Source of the DNA: Pontibacillus yanchengensis
GTDB taxonomy: Bacteria > Bacillota > Bacilli > Bacillales > BH030062
Length of the DNA: 64,000 nucleotides
Direction: 5' to 3'
NCBI RefSeq assembly: GCF_009856295.1
Contig: NZ_WMEU01000001.1
Location: forward strand, 1,116,001 to 1,180,000
A program made the translations under genes and the position numbers. The notes beneath the pieces were generated by a model, which was not told where the DNA came from, searched no databases, and saw nothing but the letters and a program-made list of their open reading frames with translations. Below are positions 47,406 to 56,610 of this stretch, in pieces; position 1 is the first letter of the stretch; each line of letters starts with the position of its first letter.

Positions 47406-48458
47406 ATGGCCAGAAGCCGCATGATACGTAGACAACGTAAGAGAAAACGTAAACGAAAGCTTCTCTTTTCCATCGTGATTGTACTGTTCTTGGGTGTGAT
47501 TGGATACTCTTCATTTCAATTTGTAGCAGGACAAAACTTAGGTGCAGACAATGGTGGTACTGGAAATTCCGAGGAAAATGAAGAAACAAAAGAAGATTTT
47601 GAAAATAGAGATCTTGAAGTTGAAAAGCCTGAAGATAATAAGGTAAACATTCTATTAGTTGGAAGTGACCAGAGAGATCAGGAAGTTTCTCGTACAGATA
47701 CAATCATGATTGGTCAGTACAACACGGAAAAAGGTACTGCTAAACTTGTATCTATTATGAGAGATACTTATGTTCAGATTCCTGGAAGAGGCTACAATAA
47801 AATCAACGCCTCTTATGCTATGGGGGACGTTGCGTTACTTTCTGAAACCATAGAAAAGAATTTTGGTGTCCCTATTGATCATTATGCTGTTGTGAATTTT
47901 GAAGGGTTTAAAGATATCATAAACACAGTCTCCCCGAATGGGATTGAAATTGATGTAGAAAAAAGAATGCAATATACCGATAATGCTGGTGATGTAAATA
48001 TTAATTTATATCCTGGAGAACAAAAACTAAATGGATCTCAATTGTTAGACTACGCTCGATACCGTAATGATATCGAAAGTGACTTTGGACGGGTTCGACG
48101 TCAACAACAAGTCATGTCTCGATTGAAGGAAGAAATGGTGTCTTTCAGTAGTATTCCGAAGCTACCCAAAACAGCAGGCTTACTCAGTTCTTACATTGCA
48201 ACAGATATGAGCAACGCACAATTAATGAACTATGGCCGCATGTTCTTAATGAACCCAGCGGAAAACATTCAAACAAAACGCATCCCTGTTGATGGTTCCT
48301 ATGAGAACAAACGAATAGCAAACATTGGTTTGGTGCTATCTCATAACGAACAACAAAACCGTCAAGCTATACAAAACTTTTTAAGTACAGAGTCAGAACA
48401 GGATAAAGCACAAGCAAGTCAAGACTCGCTTACTGAATCGAATAAAAAGGAATCGTAG
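47406..48458 (+). CDS. LCP-family (LytR-CpsA-Psr) glycopolymer transferase
   Basis: A 350-residue membrane-anchored protein with a very basic cytoplasmic N-terminus (ARSRMIRRQRKRKRKRK), one membrane segment (about 18-38), an acidic linker and the LCP domain. LCP motifs: VGSDQRDQEVSRTDTIMIGQ, SIMRDTYVQIPG, LDYARYRNDIESDFGRVRRQQQV, whose Arg/Asp residues bind the polyprenyl pyrophosphate. LCP enzymes such as TagTUV attach teichoic acids to peptidoglycan. GAGGAGGT lies before the ATG. Which TagTUV paralogue it corresponds to is unknown. Confidence 0.9.
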   Translation: MARSRMIRRQRKRKRKRKLLFSIVIVLFLGVIGYSSFQFVAGQNLGADNGGTGNSEENEETKEDFENRDLEVEKPEDNKVNILLVGSDQRDQEVSRTDTIMIGQYNTEKGTAKLVSIMRDTYVQIPGRGYNKINASYAMGDVALLSETIEKNFGVPIDHYAVVNFEGFKDIINTVSPNGIEIDVEKRMQYTDNAGDVNINLYPGEQKLNGSQLLDYARYRNDIESDFGRVRRQQQVMSRLKEEMVSFSSIPKLPKTAGLLSSYIATDMSNAQLMNYGRMFLMNPAENIQTKRIPVDGSYENKRIANIGLVLSHNEQQNRQAIQNFLSTESEQDKAQASQDSLTESNKKES

Positions 48459-48465
48459 TCATACA

Positions 48466-48500
48466 ATCCCGCACCACTTGTTTAGTGGTGTGGGATTTTT
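48466..48500 (+). terminator. terminator of the LCP gene
   Basis: AATCCCGCACCAC pairs with GTGGTGTGGGATT and is followed by a T-run. Confidence 0.92.
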
Positions 48501-48569
48501 ATTTGTAACGAACTTGGCTCATTCGCATTCTAACTGGATGTGACTCCTTTTTTGCTCGCTTTTGAAATT

Positions 48570-48674
48570 GATATGCGTGAGGTTCCTCTCGATATGCGTG
48601 GATTCTTCTTCCATATGCTTGGGTTCTCTTTCGTTAGGCGTGAGTTTTCCCTGGATATGCGTGTGAGTCTAGTG
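48570..48674. repeat. 21-bp-period array with core GATATGCGTG
   Basis: Five units begin at 48570, 48591, 48612, 48633 and 48654, exactly 21 bp apart. The first ~10 bases follow GATATGCGTG (CATATGCTTG and GTTAGGCGTG in units 3 and 4), then a looser GnGTT and a variable pyrimidine-rich remainder. It is analogous in plan to the array at 15303-15462 but with another core. Confidence 0.8.
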
Positions 48675-48765
48675 CGAGGTTCAGCTACGTTTTGCTAATT
48701 CCAGCTCCTCTTTCCCCATTATTTATTGATTAATAATCACGAATACACCTTCAATTACGCATTAA

Positions 48766-49030
48766 CGAACAAAAGCTCAGGGCGCGCGGTTAGCGACGTA
48801 CAAACTGCTGCCCACAGGACGTGGGTTGGTTCGATGTTGCTGCGTGACGCAGCGTTTTTAATCGAACTCCCTATGAATCGTTTAGAGATAAAGAAAACAT
48901 CAAGAGTGGTAGCGATTCGATGTTGACTTATCGTAAGGAGGTGCAGGAAGTTTGCTAGGCCTGGGCGTGGCCTCTATAACTTAATTAGTTATGCACAAGC
49001 TAACATTTTTATAATCTCCTGGACAACAAA
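48766..49030 (+). repeat. dispersed structured repeat, copy H (long form)
   Basis: Begins GAACAAAAGCTCAGGGCGCG; hairpin CCCACaggacGTGGG followed by the core TTCGATGTTGCTGCG; 3' TTATCGTAAGGAGGTGCAGG. Closest to copy G, including the ~50-bp tail. The 3' terminal repeat is shortened (CTAGGCCTGGGCGTGG), a small deletion. Confidence 0.92.
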
Positions 49031-49062
49031 AAAACGGCTCTAATCAAATGAATAGAGCCGCT
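49031..49062 (-). terminator. terminator of fabHF
   Basis: A perfect stem CGGCTCTA/TAGAGCCG and a T-run of seven on the minus strand; abuts the tail of repeat copy H. Confidence 0.88.
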
Positions 49063-49073
49063 TTAGTATAAAT

Positions 49074-50315
49074 TTATTCTGCAAATTTCTTAAAGATTAG
49101 CGTTGCGTTGTGACCACCAAATCCTAAGGAGTTACTTAGGACCGTTGTCACTTCGTGTTCTTTTGCTTCGTTTGGTACGATATCCAAGTCGCAATCTGGG
49201 TCTGGATTTTCATAATTAATTGTAGGTGGCACAATGTTGTTGAGCAGTGATTTGATTGAAATAACTGACTCAATAGCACCTGCTGCTCCAAGTAAGTGAC
49301 CTGTCATGGATTTCGTTGAGCTGATAGACAATTTATAAGCATACTCACCAAATACATTTTTAACCGCTTCTGTTTCGTACTTATCATTTAAAGCTGTTCC
49401 TGTACCATGGGCATTGATGTAATCAATTTCTTCTGGCTTTAAGCCAGCATTTTCAATAGCCTGTTTCATGGAACGTGTTGCACCTTCACCTGTTGGGGCA
49501 GGGGCTGTAATATGATACGCATCTCCCGTTGAACCATAGCCTACAATTTCAGCGTAAATGGTTGCTCCGCGTTTTTTGGCAGACTCAAGTGTTTCCAGAA
49601 CTAGAATACCTGCACCTTCCCCCATAACGAAGCCTCCACGTTCTTTATCAAATGGTCGACTTGCTTTTGTTGGATCTTCTTCTGTTGAAAGAGCCTTCAT
49701 GGAAGAGAATCCGGCAAATGCCATATTCGTTAGTGGAGCTTCTGAACCGCCAGCAATCATGATGTCTGCATCGCCACGTTCAATTACTTTATATGCGTCT
49801 CCAATTGAGTTAGCACCAGATGCACATGCTGTAACAGTACAGGAATTAATTCCTTTTGCACCAAGCGCTATGGAAACTTGCCCTGCAGCCATGTCAGGAA
49901 TCATCATTGGTACGAAGAATGGACTCACGCGACGAGCACCTTTGTCCATAAATTTACGAAATTGTTCTTCGTAGGTGTTCATTCCACCAATACCAGAACC
50001 AATCCACACTCCTGTACGAGTATCATTTTCTTCGTTAATCTCTAGACCTGCGTGCTTCACAGCCATCAGAGAGGCTGCTAGTGCATATTGTGTGAAAGGA
50101 TCCATTCTACGTGCTTCTTTTTTATCAAAATAGTTACCTGGATCAAAATCTTTTAATTCTCCAGATACATGAGCAGAGAATTCTTCTTTATTAACCTTGG
50201 TAATTTCTCCAATTCCCGAATTCCCGTTCACTATGTTGTCCCACATGGTTTCTACATCGTTACCAACTGGCGAGACTGCTCCCATGCCAGTAACCACTAC
50301 TCTTCTTGCATCCAT
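49074..50315 (-). CDS. fabF: 3-oxoacyl-ACP synthase II FabF
   Basis: A 413-residue condensing enzyme elongating acyl-ACP with malonyl-ACP. The Cys-His-His triad is in TACASGANS (nucleophilic Cys), NAHGTGT and [11 protein letters not shown]. Length equals B. subtilis FabF. The start [18 protein letters not shown] at 50315 has AAGGAGG upstream; a longer in-frame ATG lacks one. It lies 18 bp after fabH and is controlled with it from the FapR-like site. Confidence 0.96.
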   Translation of the reverse strand: MDARRVVVTGMGAVSPVGNDVETMWDNIVNGNSGIGEITKVNKEEFSAHVSGELKDFDPGNYFDKKEARRMDPFTQYALAASLMAVKHAGLEINEENDTRTGVWIGSGIGGMNTYEEQFRKFMDKGARRVSPFFVPMMIPDMAAGQVSIALGAKGINSCTVTACASGANSIGDAYKVIERGDADIMIAGGSEAPLTNMAFAGFSSMKALSTEEDPTKASRPFDKERGGFVMGEGAGILVLETLESAKKRGATIYAEIVGYGSTGDAYHITAPAPTGEGATRSMKQAIENAGLKPEEIDYINAHGTGTALNDKYETEAVKNVFGEYAYKLSISSTKSMTGHLLGAAGAIESVISIKSLLNNIVPPTINYENPDPDCDLDIVPNEAKEHEVTTVLSNSLGFGGHNATLIFKKFAE

Positions 50316-50333
50316 ATAAGCTTCCTCCTTCAA

Positions 50334-51278
50334 TTAGATTCCATAACGTAATGCTACAGCGCCCCAAGTGAGTCCACCACCGAAACCAACTAGCACTACT
50401 ACATCATTATCTTTTATTTTACCGTTTTCTACGTTTTCTGATAAGGCGATTGGAATAGAAGATGAAGAAGTATTGCCATATCGCTTCACTGAAGTCGCCA
50501 TTTTTTCTTCTGGAATTTCAAGACGTTGTCTAGCTGCTTCCATGATTCGAATGTTTGCTTGGTGAGGTACTAGAAAATCAACTTCTTCCTTCGTTAAGCC
50601 AGCTTTTTCAAGTACATTTATAGACGATTCAGGCATTTGACGAACAGCAAACTTAAACACTTCTCGACCATTCATTTTAATGAAATTATCTTCCTTGCAT
50701 TGATATAAATGCTTGGCACCAGTTGGATCTGTACCTAATTCAAAGGATAAGATTCCTTTTCCTTCACTAACAGGCCCCATCACAGTGGCACCGGCTCCGT
50801 CTCCAAATAAAACACAGGTGTTACGGTCTGTCCAGTCCGTAACCTTAGATAACTTCTCTGCCCCAATAACAAGGACATGATCATATGCACCATTTTGGAT
50901 AAACTGCTGTGCTGTAATCATACCATACATAAATCCAGCACATGCAGCAGATAAGTCCATAGATGCTGCCTTTGTTGCTCCTAGTTTTTCTTGTACTCGA
51001 TTACCTACCGAAGGGAACGGCGAATCCGGCGTTACTGTCGCAACTAGAATTAAATCAATATCCTCAGGCTTAAGATTTGATTTATCTAAAGCACGTACAG
51101 CTGCTTCATAAGCCATATCTGATGTGTCCATATCATCATTAGCTAATCTTCTCTCTTCAATTCCTGTACGGGTACGAATCCATTCATCATTCGTTTCCAC
51201 AAGCTTTTCCATATCAAAATTGGTAAATACACGCTCTGGTACATAGTGGCCTGTACCTAAAATACCTGCATTTCTCAT
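50334..51278 (-). CDS. fabH: 3-oxoacyl-ACP synthase III FabH
   Basis: A 314-residue initiating condensing enzyme joining acetyl- or branched acyl-CoA with malonyl-ACP. The catalytic Cys is in [11 protein letters not shown] (about residue 112), His in VPHQANIRI and Asn in [17 protein letters not shown] precedes the start. It forms an operon with fabF. B. subtilis has two FabH enzymes; this is in the fabHA place. Confidence 0.96.
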   Translation of the reverse strand: MRNAGILGTGHYVPERVFTNFDMEKLVETNDEWIRTRTGIEERRLANDDMDTSDMAYEAAVRALDKSNLKPEDIDLILVATVTPDSPFPSVGNRVQEKLGATKAASMDLSAACAGFMYGMITAQQFIQNGAYDHVLVIGAEKLSKVTDWTDRNTCVLFGDGAGATVMGPVSEGKGILSFELGTDPTGAKHLYQCKEDNFIKMNGREVFKFAVRQMPESSINVLEKAGLTKEEVDFLVPHQANIRIMEAARQRLEIPEEKMATSVKRYGNTSSSSIPIALSENVENGKIKDNDVVVLVGFGGGLTWGAVALRYGI

Positions 51279-51316
51279 ATCTTCATCCCCTTAAAGGTAA
51301 TATATATTATCAATTC

Positions 51317-51333
51317 TTATGACTTGGTACTAA
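51317..51333 (-). promoter_or_regulatory. FapR-like operator of fabHF
   Basis: On the minus strand TTAGTACCAAGTCATAA follows the FapR pattern (TTAGTACC-nn-GTC-n-TAA) about 40 bp upstream of fabH. It shares its TTAGTACC half with the fabI operator. Confidence 0.7.
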
Positions 51334-51444
51334 TTTTAAGGTATTTACTAGGTAGATTCAAGTAGAACCAATCGTCATGATTAGACATGAGCCCTCCCTC
51401 AACCAAGCTATTGTCCATATGATGAAACGAAGGAGGTGGAATCA

Positions 51445-51660
51445 TTGGCAGAGAAAAAAGATTCAAATCAAGAAGGAACTCGAAGTTTTGATGACTTTAT
51501 GTTTGGACCACGGCCAACTTCATCCAAATCTGACCAAGGAAGCGAAAAAAATGAATCGTTTGATATTGGAGATACTACAGGTATTATTATTGAAACGTAC
51601 AATCAACTTTCCCCATATGTAAAAGAGGTTTCGAAATTCCTTAAGAATTGGAAGTCTTAG
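51445..51660 (+). CDS. hypothetical small acidic protein
   Basis: A 71-residue hydrophilic protein (AEKKDSNQEGTRSFDDFMFG... ending QLSPYVKEVSKFLKNWKS), with a C-terminal amphipathic helix. AAGGAGG lies eight bases before a TTG start; a GTG three codons earlier is too near that site. It is divergent from fabH. In B. subtilis the small genes comZ and yjzB lie between med and fabH; this protein matches neither in sequence that I can recognise. Confidence 0.65.
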   Translation: MAEKKDSNQEGTRSFDDFMFGPRPTSSKSDQGSEKNESFDIGDTTGIIIETYNQLSPYVKEVSKFLKNWKS

Positions 51661-51739
51661 TAATAAGGCCGAGCCAACATGATGTGAAAGCTCCCAAACT
51701 ATCAATAAGTAGCCTTTGCAAACGAAGAATAAACATGCG

Positions 51740-51771
51740 AAAATCCTGCCACAACTCTGTGACAGGATTTT
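51740..51771 (+). terminator. terminator of the small acidic protein gene
   Basis: AAAATCCTG-CACA pairs with TGTG-CAGGATTTT around a 4-nt loop, with TTTTT on the plus strand. Confidence 0.82.
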
Positions 51772-51880
51772 TGTATAAAGAAAAGTGCATAGCGTCTGGA
51801 TAGCAAGGTATAAGTTACAGCCTAACCCTATTACGAAAAGATATAGCGTTCCCTATATATTTAATTATATTATGGCTTGA

Positions 51881-52834
51881 TTATTGATTAGGAAGCTTAC
51901 CTGTTTCTTTATATTCCTTCACTGCACTTTTTATTTTCTGTTTAAATTCTTTGGGCACAGTTGAGCTAAAATCACCTAGAGATATGGCATCATCTTGAAA
52001 ATCAAATGTGAGTACGTCATCAGGCAATTCCCCTTTGTTAAACCGTTTGGCAGCCAATAGATACAGTTTATCTACATGTTGTACTGTACTCGTTAATACG
52101 GTAGCATCACCAAAGTTTGACTGATCTGAAACATACCCTATTGCTTGTAGATCACTATCTTTTATGGATTTCATTAAAGGTACATTAAAACCATCTCCAG
52201 CTGGATAAAAGACATCCACATCTTCTGTCCTCATTTGCTTAAACATCATCTTTGCACGTGTACTGTTATCCCAGCCATTCACATATTGTATGTGTACATC
52301 GGCATCTGGATTCTGATACAAGGCCCCTTCGTAAAAACCTTCAATTTCCGGCTGCCACTCATATGCTGCAACAATACCAACATTATCGGTTTTAGACATT
52401 CCAGCTGCAACCATCCCACCAAAGAATCCCATAGCATGTGCATTAAAATTTAAGCTCGTAATATTTTCCCCATGAATGTTTCCATTAAAATATACAAATT
52501 GAATCTCTGGATATTGTGACTGAAATTGATCAAAGTACTTTCCAAACGAACTACCATGTCCAAAAATTAAATTCACACCTTCATTTGAAAATTCCTCAAC
52601 TGCTTTTTGTGCGGATTGTTTCGATTGGATGTGTTGCTTAAAATATACATCAACATTTAGTTCTTCTTTAATATCTAATAATCCCATGTAACCTTTTTGT
52701 CCCCAAACCTGGTCATGCACTGTATGTTCGACAAGCATACCAACTTTATGGATGTTACCTTGCCCCATCGCATTGGAACAGCCTGCCAACAGTGCAAGCA
52801 ATAAGGAAAATGAAAACAGGATTCGCAAATACAC
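51881..52834 (-). CDS. med: Med, positive regulator of comK (BMP-family lipoprotein)
   Basis: A 317-residue protein of the BMP/purine-binding lipoprotein family with a signal peptide and lipobox LLAGC (C19). Med-specific segments are VGMLVEHTVHDQVWGQKGYMGLLDI and VYPAGDGFNVPLMKSIK; it aligns end to end with B. subtilis Med, which raises ComK levels. The GTG start has GAGGTG seven bases upstream. No ComZ gene is visible downstream, unlike B. subtilis, where comZ follows in the same operon. Confidence 0.92.
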   Translation of the reverse strand: MYLRILFSFSLLLALLAGCSNAMGQGNIHKVGMLVEHTVHDQVWGQKGYMGLLDIKEELNVDVYFKQHIQSKQSAQKAVEEFSNEGVNLIFGHGSSFGKYFDQFQSQYPEIQFVYFNGNIHGENITSLNFNAHAMGFFGGMVAAGMSKTDNVGIVAAYEWQPEIEGFYEGALYQNPDADVHIQYVNGWDNSTRAKMMFKQMRTEDVDVFYPAGDGFNVPLMKSIKDSDLQAIGYVSDQSNFGDATVLTSTVQHVDKLYLLAAKRFNKGELPDDVLTFDFQDDAISLGDFSSTVPKEFKQKIKSAVKEYKETGKLPNQ

Positions 52835-52935
52835 TCTCTAGCACCTCATTTACTCTATGACTTCATCCCACTAGTTTATCTAGCCATATTGTATCTCTTA
52901 TCCTTTCATTCGTAAATGTATGCACATGTTAAGCG

Positions 52936-53538
52936 TTATTTTTCATAATAGGAAGGGTATTGAGATTGATGTTCTTGTGCACGTTTGATCGTTTCATCAA
53001 AAGGCTTTGTTCTAGTAATGGTTCTATCATACTTCTCGTGTTCCTTTCCTTCATCCATCCCGAGCGTTACCACATCTTTTTCAACAACTGAAGCTGCGAC
53101 TTTAAAAATGGGAGAAATCACATCCTCAACTGGTATGTCTTGTTTCTTTATAGTTGACAGAGGAGTAGATAGCCACGGACCATAACAGCGTTCCACTTGG
53201 ACGGTTATCCATCCGTTTTTCCCCTGGTCTAATTGATTATAAGGTAGAATGCGAACACGGGAAGAGGCGTCGATATGTTCTAATTGTTTCCATGGCGGGG
53301 AGTGATTTTCATGCTCTACGACATACATTTCTTCAAATGCGTTGTCATCCTCTTCCTTCATATAATCCTCCACCGTATTGTAGTATGAAAAGTTCGAATT
53401 TCTACCAATGAACATCGCCAAGGTTTCTTTTTTTTCTGTTCGTTTATCAATTCCTACAACTTCATGCCCCTCATCTAATAAGGCATTCACAATATGAAAT
53501 CCAATTCCTTCATAACAACCCCATACAAGATAATTCAT
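52936..53538 (-). CDS. yjaV: YjaV-like protein
   Basis: A 200-residue protein whose N-terminus is a Rossmann-type start (MNYLVWGCYEGIGFHIVNALLDEGHEVVGID), so a nucleotide-sugar or NAD(P)-binding origin is likely; the rest does not show a catalytic Tyr-x3-Lys and may be degenerate. Position between yjaU and med matches B. subtilis yjaV, a sporulation-linked gene of unknown function. AGGAGGGGAG precedes the ATG. Assignment rests mainly on position. Confidence 0.75.
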   Translation of the reverse strand: MNYLVWGCYEGIGFHIVNALLDEGHEVVGIDKRTEKKETLAMFIGRNSNFSYYNTVEDYMKEEDDNAFEEMYVVEHENHSPPWKQLEHIDASSRVRILPYNQLDQGKNGWITVQVERCYGPWLSTPLSTIKKQDIPVEDVISPIFKVAASVVEKDVVTLGMDEGKEHEKYDRTITRTKPFDETIKRAQEHQSQYPSYYEK

Positions 53539-53588
53539 CCTTTTCTCCCCTCCTATTATAGCGTATGATGTATCTCTGTAATCATGCT

Positions 53589-54347
53589 TTAATAGGAACT
53601 ACTTAATGTCGTTTCATATTCTTTCATAAATCGGAGAATAGAGGTGGTCACTCTTGGTAAAATGGGATGTATTGCTAATTTGAGCTCAACTCTTCTATTT
53701 AAATAGTGTTGTTCTTCTTCAAAACGTCGGCTATGCTCATGGACCGAATAATGTTGACATGATACATCATGAAAAATCAAAGCAGGTGTCTCGGTTTGAG
53801 GTAAGGAAGATGGCTGTATCACATCCTTTTCTACATTCTTCTCCTCTAAATCATATGCCGATGCTAGTTCTTTTTTCAATCGTTTGAAGAAGACTTGATT
53901 ACTTCGTTCTTGGTCAAACAAAGCTTTCATACTCAAACAAGGTGTAAAAAATACAAATGAGCGTATGGAAATGTCATGATTCTCTTGCCATCTTAGTGCT
54001 GTTAATGCTCCCATACCCTCGGCAATAACATGAATATGCGGATTAACGATTTCTTGTCGTCGAACAAATTGTAAGACTTGGTGTAATAGATGTGTGGTTT
54101 TAGGACTTCCCCACCCATTTCCGTACAGTTGACTCGTAAACAAAGTGTACCCGTTCTCTAACAATTGATTTAGCAAGCTTGCTCTTTCAGGATGTTCACT
54201 CCAAAACGATTGATGTTCTTCTACATAATGTCCAGCGTCACCAAGGTAAAGGATTAAAAATCCATTTGGTTTTTCTGGGAGATGCAGCAAGCAGGTTTGT
54301 TTATCCAATTGGAATGTTCTTGTTATGACATCCAAGGAGTTATCCAT
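53589..54347 (-). CDS. yjaU: YjaU-like alpha/beta hydrolase
   Basis: A 252-residue protein of alpha/beta-hydrolase shape. The elbow reads AEGMGAL (about residues 99-105), in which Gly-Met replaces the catalytic Ser, so it may be inactive or a binding protein. ILYLGDAGHYVEEH and YGNGWGSPKT correspond to the oxyanion region. The position yjzD-yjaU-yjaV-med is that of B. subtilis. Function unknown. Confidence 0.72.
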   Translation of the reverse strand: MDNSLDVITRTFQLDKQTCLLHLPEKPNGFLILYLGDAGHYVEEHQSFWSEHPERASLLNQLLENGYTLFTSQLYGNGWGSPKTTHLLHQVLQFVRRQEIVNPHIHVIAEGMGALTALRWQENHDISIRSFVFFTPCLSMKALFDQERSNQVFFKRLKKELASAYDLEEKNVEKDVIQPSSLPQTETPALIFHDVSCQHYSVHEHSRRFEEEQHYLNRRVELKLAIHPILPRVTTSILRFMKEYETTLSSSY

Positions 54348-54524
54348 TCAGTCTCATCCTTTATTAAAGGGTTATATCCTTTATAATGTATGTATAGGAT
54401 ATAGCATTGTATGGTCACATGCCTTTATCTAGAAAAGTTCTTACCAATAAAATTATCTTAGTGTTTATTTTTCTGAAAACGTTTGATAAACTTAAAACAG
54501 ATTGTTGAAATAGAGGTGAGCATT

Positions 54525-54701
54525 ATGCGTTTGTTCTGGTCAATCTTTTGGGGCTTTCTACTTAGCTGCATGGTTACATATGTAGTATCAAGTATGAACG
54601 GTGGAGCATTCCATTTGTCCCAAGCAATTGTGCTAACCGTAGCTTTCACTTTAACTGTATTAATTTTAGGTGAAGGCGCATTAAAAGAAGACACCGAATA
54701 A
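54525..54701 (+). CDS. yjzD: YjzD (DUF2929) small membrane protein
   Basis: A 58-residue protein with two membrane segments (about 2-20 and 31-49), start MRLFWSIFWGFLLSCMVTYV, matching B. subtilis YjzD (61 residues, DUF2929). AGAGGTGAG lies before the ATG at 54525. Function unknown; divergent from yjaU. Confidence 0.82.
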   Translation: MRLFWSIFWGFLLSCMVTYVVSSMNGGAFHLSQAIVLTVAFTLTVLILGEGALKEDTE

Positions 54702-54706
54702 ATGAG

Positions 54707-54745
54707 TGACGAAGTTGTATTATACTACTTCGTCATTCGCTATTT
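54707..54745 (+). terminator. first terminator after yjzD
   Basis: GACGAAGT pairs with ACTTCGTC; a short T-run (ATTTTTA) follows after a few bases. Confidence 0.75.
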
Positions 54746-54751
54746 TTAATC

Positions 54752-54790
54752 AAAAATCCTCCTTTCCCGGTAAGGAAGGAGGATTTTTCT
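54752..54790 (+). terminator. second terminator after yjzD
   Basis: AAAATCCTCCTT pairs with AAGGAGGATTTT (inner C/G pair after a mismatch), followed by five T; it has A residues on the other side too and may act both ways. Confidence 0.8.
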
Positions 54791-54886
54791 CTTTTTAAGA
54801 TTCATTTCATAAATAGCTTCAACGCCACTCTAGAATTTATAAACCCATTACAGATGAGCAAGTGCTCATTGAGCTTATTTTTTAGC

Positions 54887-54911
54887 ATGCATCAGATGGT
54901 GGATGCTATTG
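54887..54911 (-). terminator. probable terminator of yjzC
   Basis: TAGCATCC and GGATGCTA-type arms (TAGCAT-CATC/GATGCTA) with TTTTTT upstream in plus-strand sense as AAAAAA on the minus side; lies directly after yjzC. Confidence 0.55.
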
Positions 54912-54912
54912 T

Positions 54913-55092
54913 TTATGGTTTTCTTTTATAAGACCATACTCGATCTTTATTTGAGTTCGCCGGGAAGGATTGACCTGCATTTAAGCGGATTTGCTTCGGG
55001 TCTTTCACCATACTTCCCGTTTCTCCAATCTCTACATAAACCCCATTATTGGGCGCTTTATCGCCATGTTTAAATTGATGTCTTTGCCCCAT
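54913..55092 (-). CDS. yjzC: YjzC family protein
   Basis: A 59-residue soluble protein matching the YjzC family: GQRHQFKHGDKAPNNGVYVE, then IGETGSMVKDPKQIRLNAGQ and FPANSNKDRVW. Function unknown. The ATG at 55092 has AAAGGAG about ten bases upstream; an in-frame TTG three codons earlier is too close. Near yjzD as in B. subtilis. Confidence 0.85.
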   Translation of the reverse strand: MGQRHQFKHGDKAPNNGVYVEIGETGSMVKDPKQIRLNAGQSFPANSNKDRVWSYKRKP

Positions 55093-55169
55093 AAATTTCA
55101 AACTCCTTTACATGTCTTTATATAGTAGTTTGACGTCGGAGCAAGAGATTTATACTAACAAATACTGAT

Positions 55170-55544
55170 TTAATACCATGGCAAAGCATTTACCGTAACT
55201 AGTACAGACAATGGTAAAATCAGGCGTTGAAATCGTTGTGGTGGCTGGTATGATTGAATTGTTGAGGGTCCAAACCTCCCACTTTTGCTCATACCACCGA
55301 ATTGTCGAAGAGATGAAGTAGTTGAAGAATACGCTGGGTAGGTAGGAGCATTAGGTTCAGATGTATTATGTTGTTCAACTGATGTTGGAATGGCTAAATA
55401 CAGATAATCACCATCCACTCCAGTAATGACACCATCAACATGCTCACCATCTGCTAATTGCGCTAATATATATTGATTCATATGCTTGTTACATAAAGAA
55501 TACATATGACTGTAGGTAGAACTTTGTCCTTTTCTCTTTCTCAT
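55170..55544 (-). CDS. hypothetical protein with Sm-like N-terminal segment
   Basis: A 124-residue protein. Residues about 20-55 (NQYILAQLADGEHVDGVITG, then VDGDYLYLAIP) look like an Sm/Hfq-like or coat-type beta segment; the remainder is Ser/Pro/Gln/Tyr rich and low complexity, ending in hydrophobic LILPLSVLVTVNALPWY. Small proteins of this layout occur among spore-coat proteins of Bacillales, but I cannot name a family. GAGGAGG lies before the ATG. Confidence 0.7.
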   Translation of the reverse strand: MRKRKGQSSTYSHMYSLCNKHMNQYILAQLADGEHVDGVITGVDGDYLYLAIPTSVEQHNTSEPNAPTYPAYSSTTSSLRQFGGMSKSGRFGPSTIQSYQPPQRFQRLILPLSVLVTVNALPWY

Positions 55545-55678
55545 AAGTAATGACCTCCTCTATGATGTAGGATATTCACCCAGCCCACAAATGTGAAATG
55601 GAGCAGTCGTACTATATAGAGAATCTGGACATGACTGTCCATTAAACAGATTCATTTGGAACAGGAGGAAAACGTAAC

Positions 55679-56494
55679 ATGGAAAAATTGTTTGAACTAA
55701 TAAAGTATTTGTTTTTAGGGGTGTTTCAAGGCTTCACGGAACCCATCCCCATTTCATCGAGTGGACATTTAGTCATTGTTCAAGAGCTTTTTAAAATGGA
55801 CGAGCAAGGCCTTACGTTCGAAGTTTTGGTGAATTTTGGCTCCCTTATTGCAGTTCTGATGGTTTATCGGAAAGATTTAATCCGCTTAATTAAAAATGGA
55901 CTAGCCTTTTTAGTTGGCAATACGAGAAATGAAGATAAGAAAAATGATTCTCGCTTTATCATCTACCTCATCATCGGTACAATCCCAGCTGCTATTCTAG
56001 GTATATTATTAGAAGACTGGATTGGGAATACTTTTGGGGATAAAGCGAAAATGGTCGGTATTACGCTTATTATAACTGGTGTTGCACTTTGGATTATTCG
56101 TAACTTAAAAGGAATCAAAGGAGACCATGATATTACATGGATCGGTGTTATTATTGTAGGTCTTGCTCAAGCTGTTGCTTTGATTCCTGGTATTAGTCGT
56201 TCTGGTGCTACCATTGTAGCTGCCATGCTCCTAGGTTGGAAACAAGAAACCGCTCTACGTTTTTCTTTCTTGTTATTCATTCCTGTTAGTCTCGGAACTG
56301 TTGTCTTAAGTGTTGGAGATCTTATGGCCCAGGGAGAAGCTAAACTAATACCGTACATCCTTGCCTTCCTCGGATCTATCATAGCTTCCTACTATGCGCT
56401 ACGTTGGTTTATGAACATTATGGCAAAAGGAAATCTAAAGTATTTTTCCTTTTATTGCTTTATCGTAGGCGCGCTTGTATTTATCTTCATGTAG
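55679..56494 (+). CDS. uppP: undecaprenyl-diphosphatase UppP (BacA)
   Basis: A 271-residue membrane enzyme with about eight helices that recycles undecaprenyl pyrophosphate for cell wall synthesis. The two signatures are present: [20 protein letters not shown] near the start (E of the usual E-x2-P/E-xx-PISS form) and [17 protein letters not shown] in the second half. Loss confers bacitracin sensitivity in relatives. GGAGG precedes the ATG. An insertion relative to B. subtilis order. Confidence 0.94.
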   Translation: MEKLFELIKYLFLGVFQGFTEPIPISSSGHLVIVQELFKMDEQGLTFEVLVNFGSLIAVLMVYRKDLIRLIKNGLAFLVGNTRNEDKKNDSRFIIYLIIGTIPAAILGILLEDWIGNTFGDKAKMVGITLIITGVALWIIRNLKGIKGDHDITWIGVIIVGLAQAVALIPGISRSGATIVAAMLLGWKQETALRFSFLLFIPVSLGTVVLSVGDLMAQGEAKLIPYILAFLGSIIASYYALRWFMNIMAKGNLKYFSFYCFIVGALVFIFM

Positions 56495-56557
56495 CATAAG
56501 GACCCTCCCCTTTCGAGGATGCCTTACTTTTGAAATATGAATGTAATCTCATATTAC

Positions 56558-56583
56558 GTTTCGATTCTTCCTCAAAAGGGCAC
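56558..56583 (+). promoter_or_regulatory. possible sigma-B promoter
   Basis: GTTTCG and GGGCAC are 14 bp apart, near the sigma-B pattern (GTTTAA, 12-15 bp, GGGTAT), 28 bp upstream of the small lmo0937-like gene. Confidence 0.4.
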
Positions 56584-56610
56584 TATACATAGTAGAAGGA
56601 GGGTTACAAG

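Noticed and set aside
48726..48926. Open frame of 66 codons inside repeat copy H
   Set aside because: It follows the repeat, has no ribosome site and is not kept open in the other copies.
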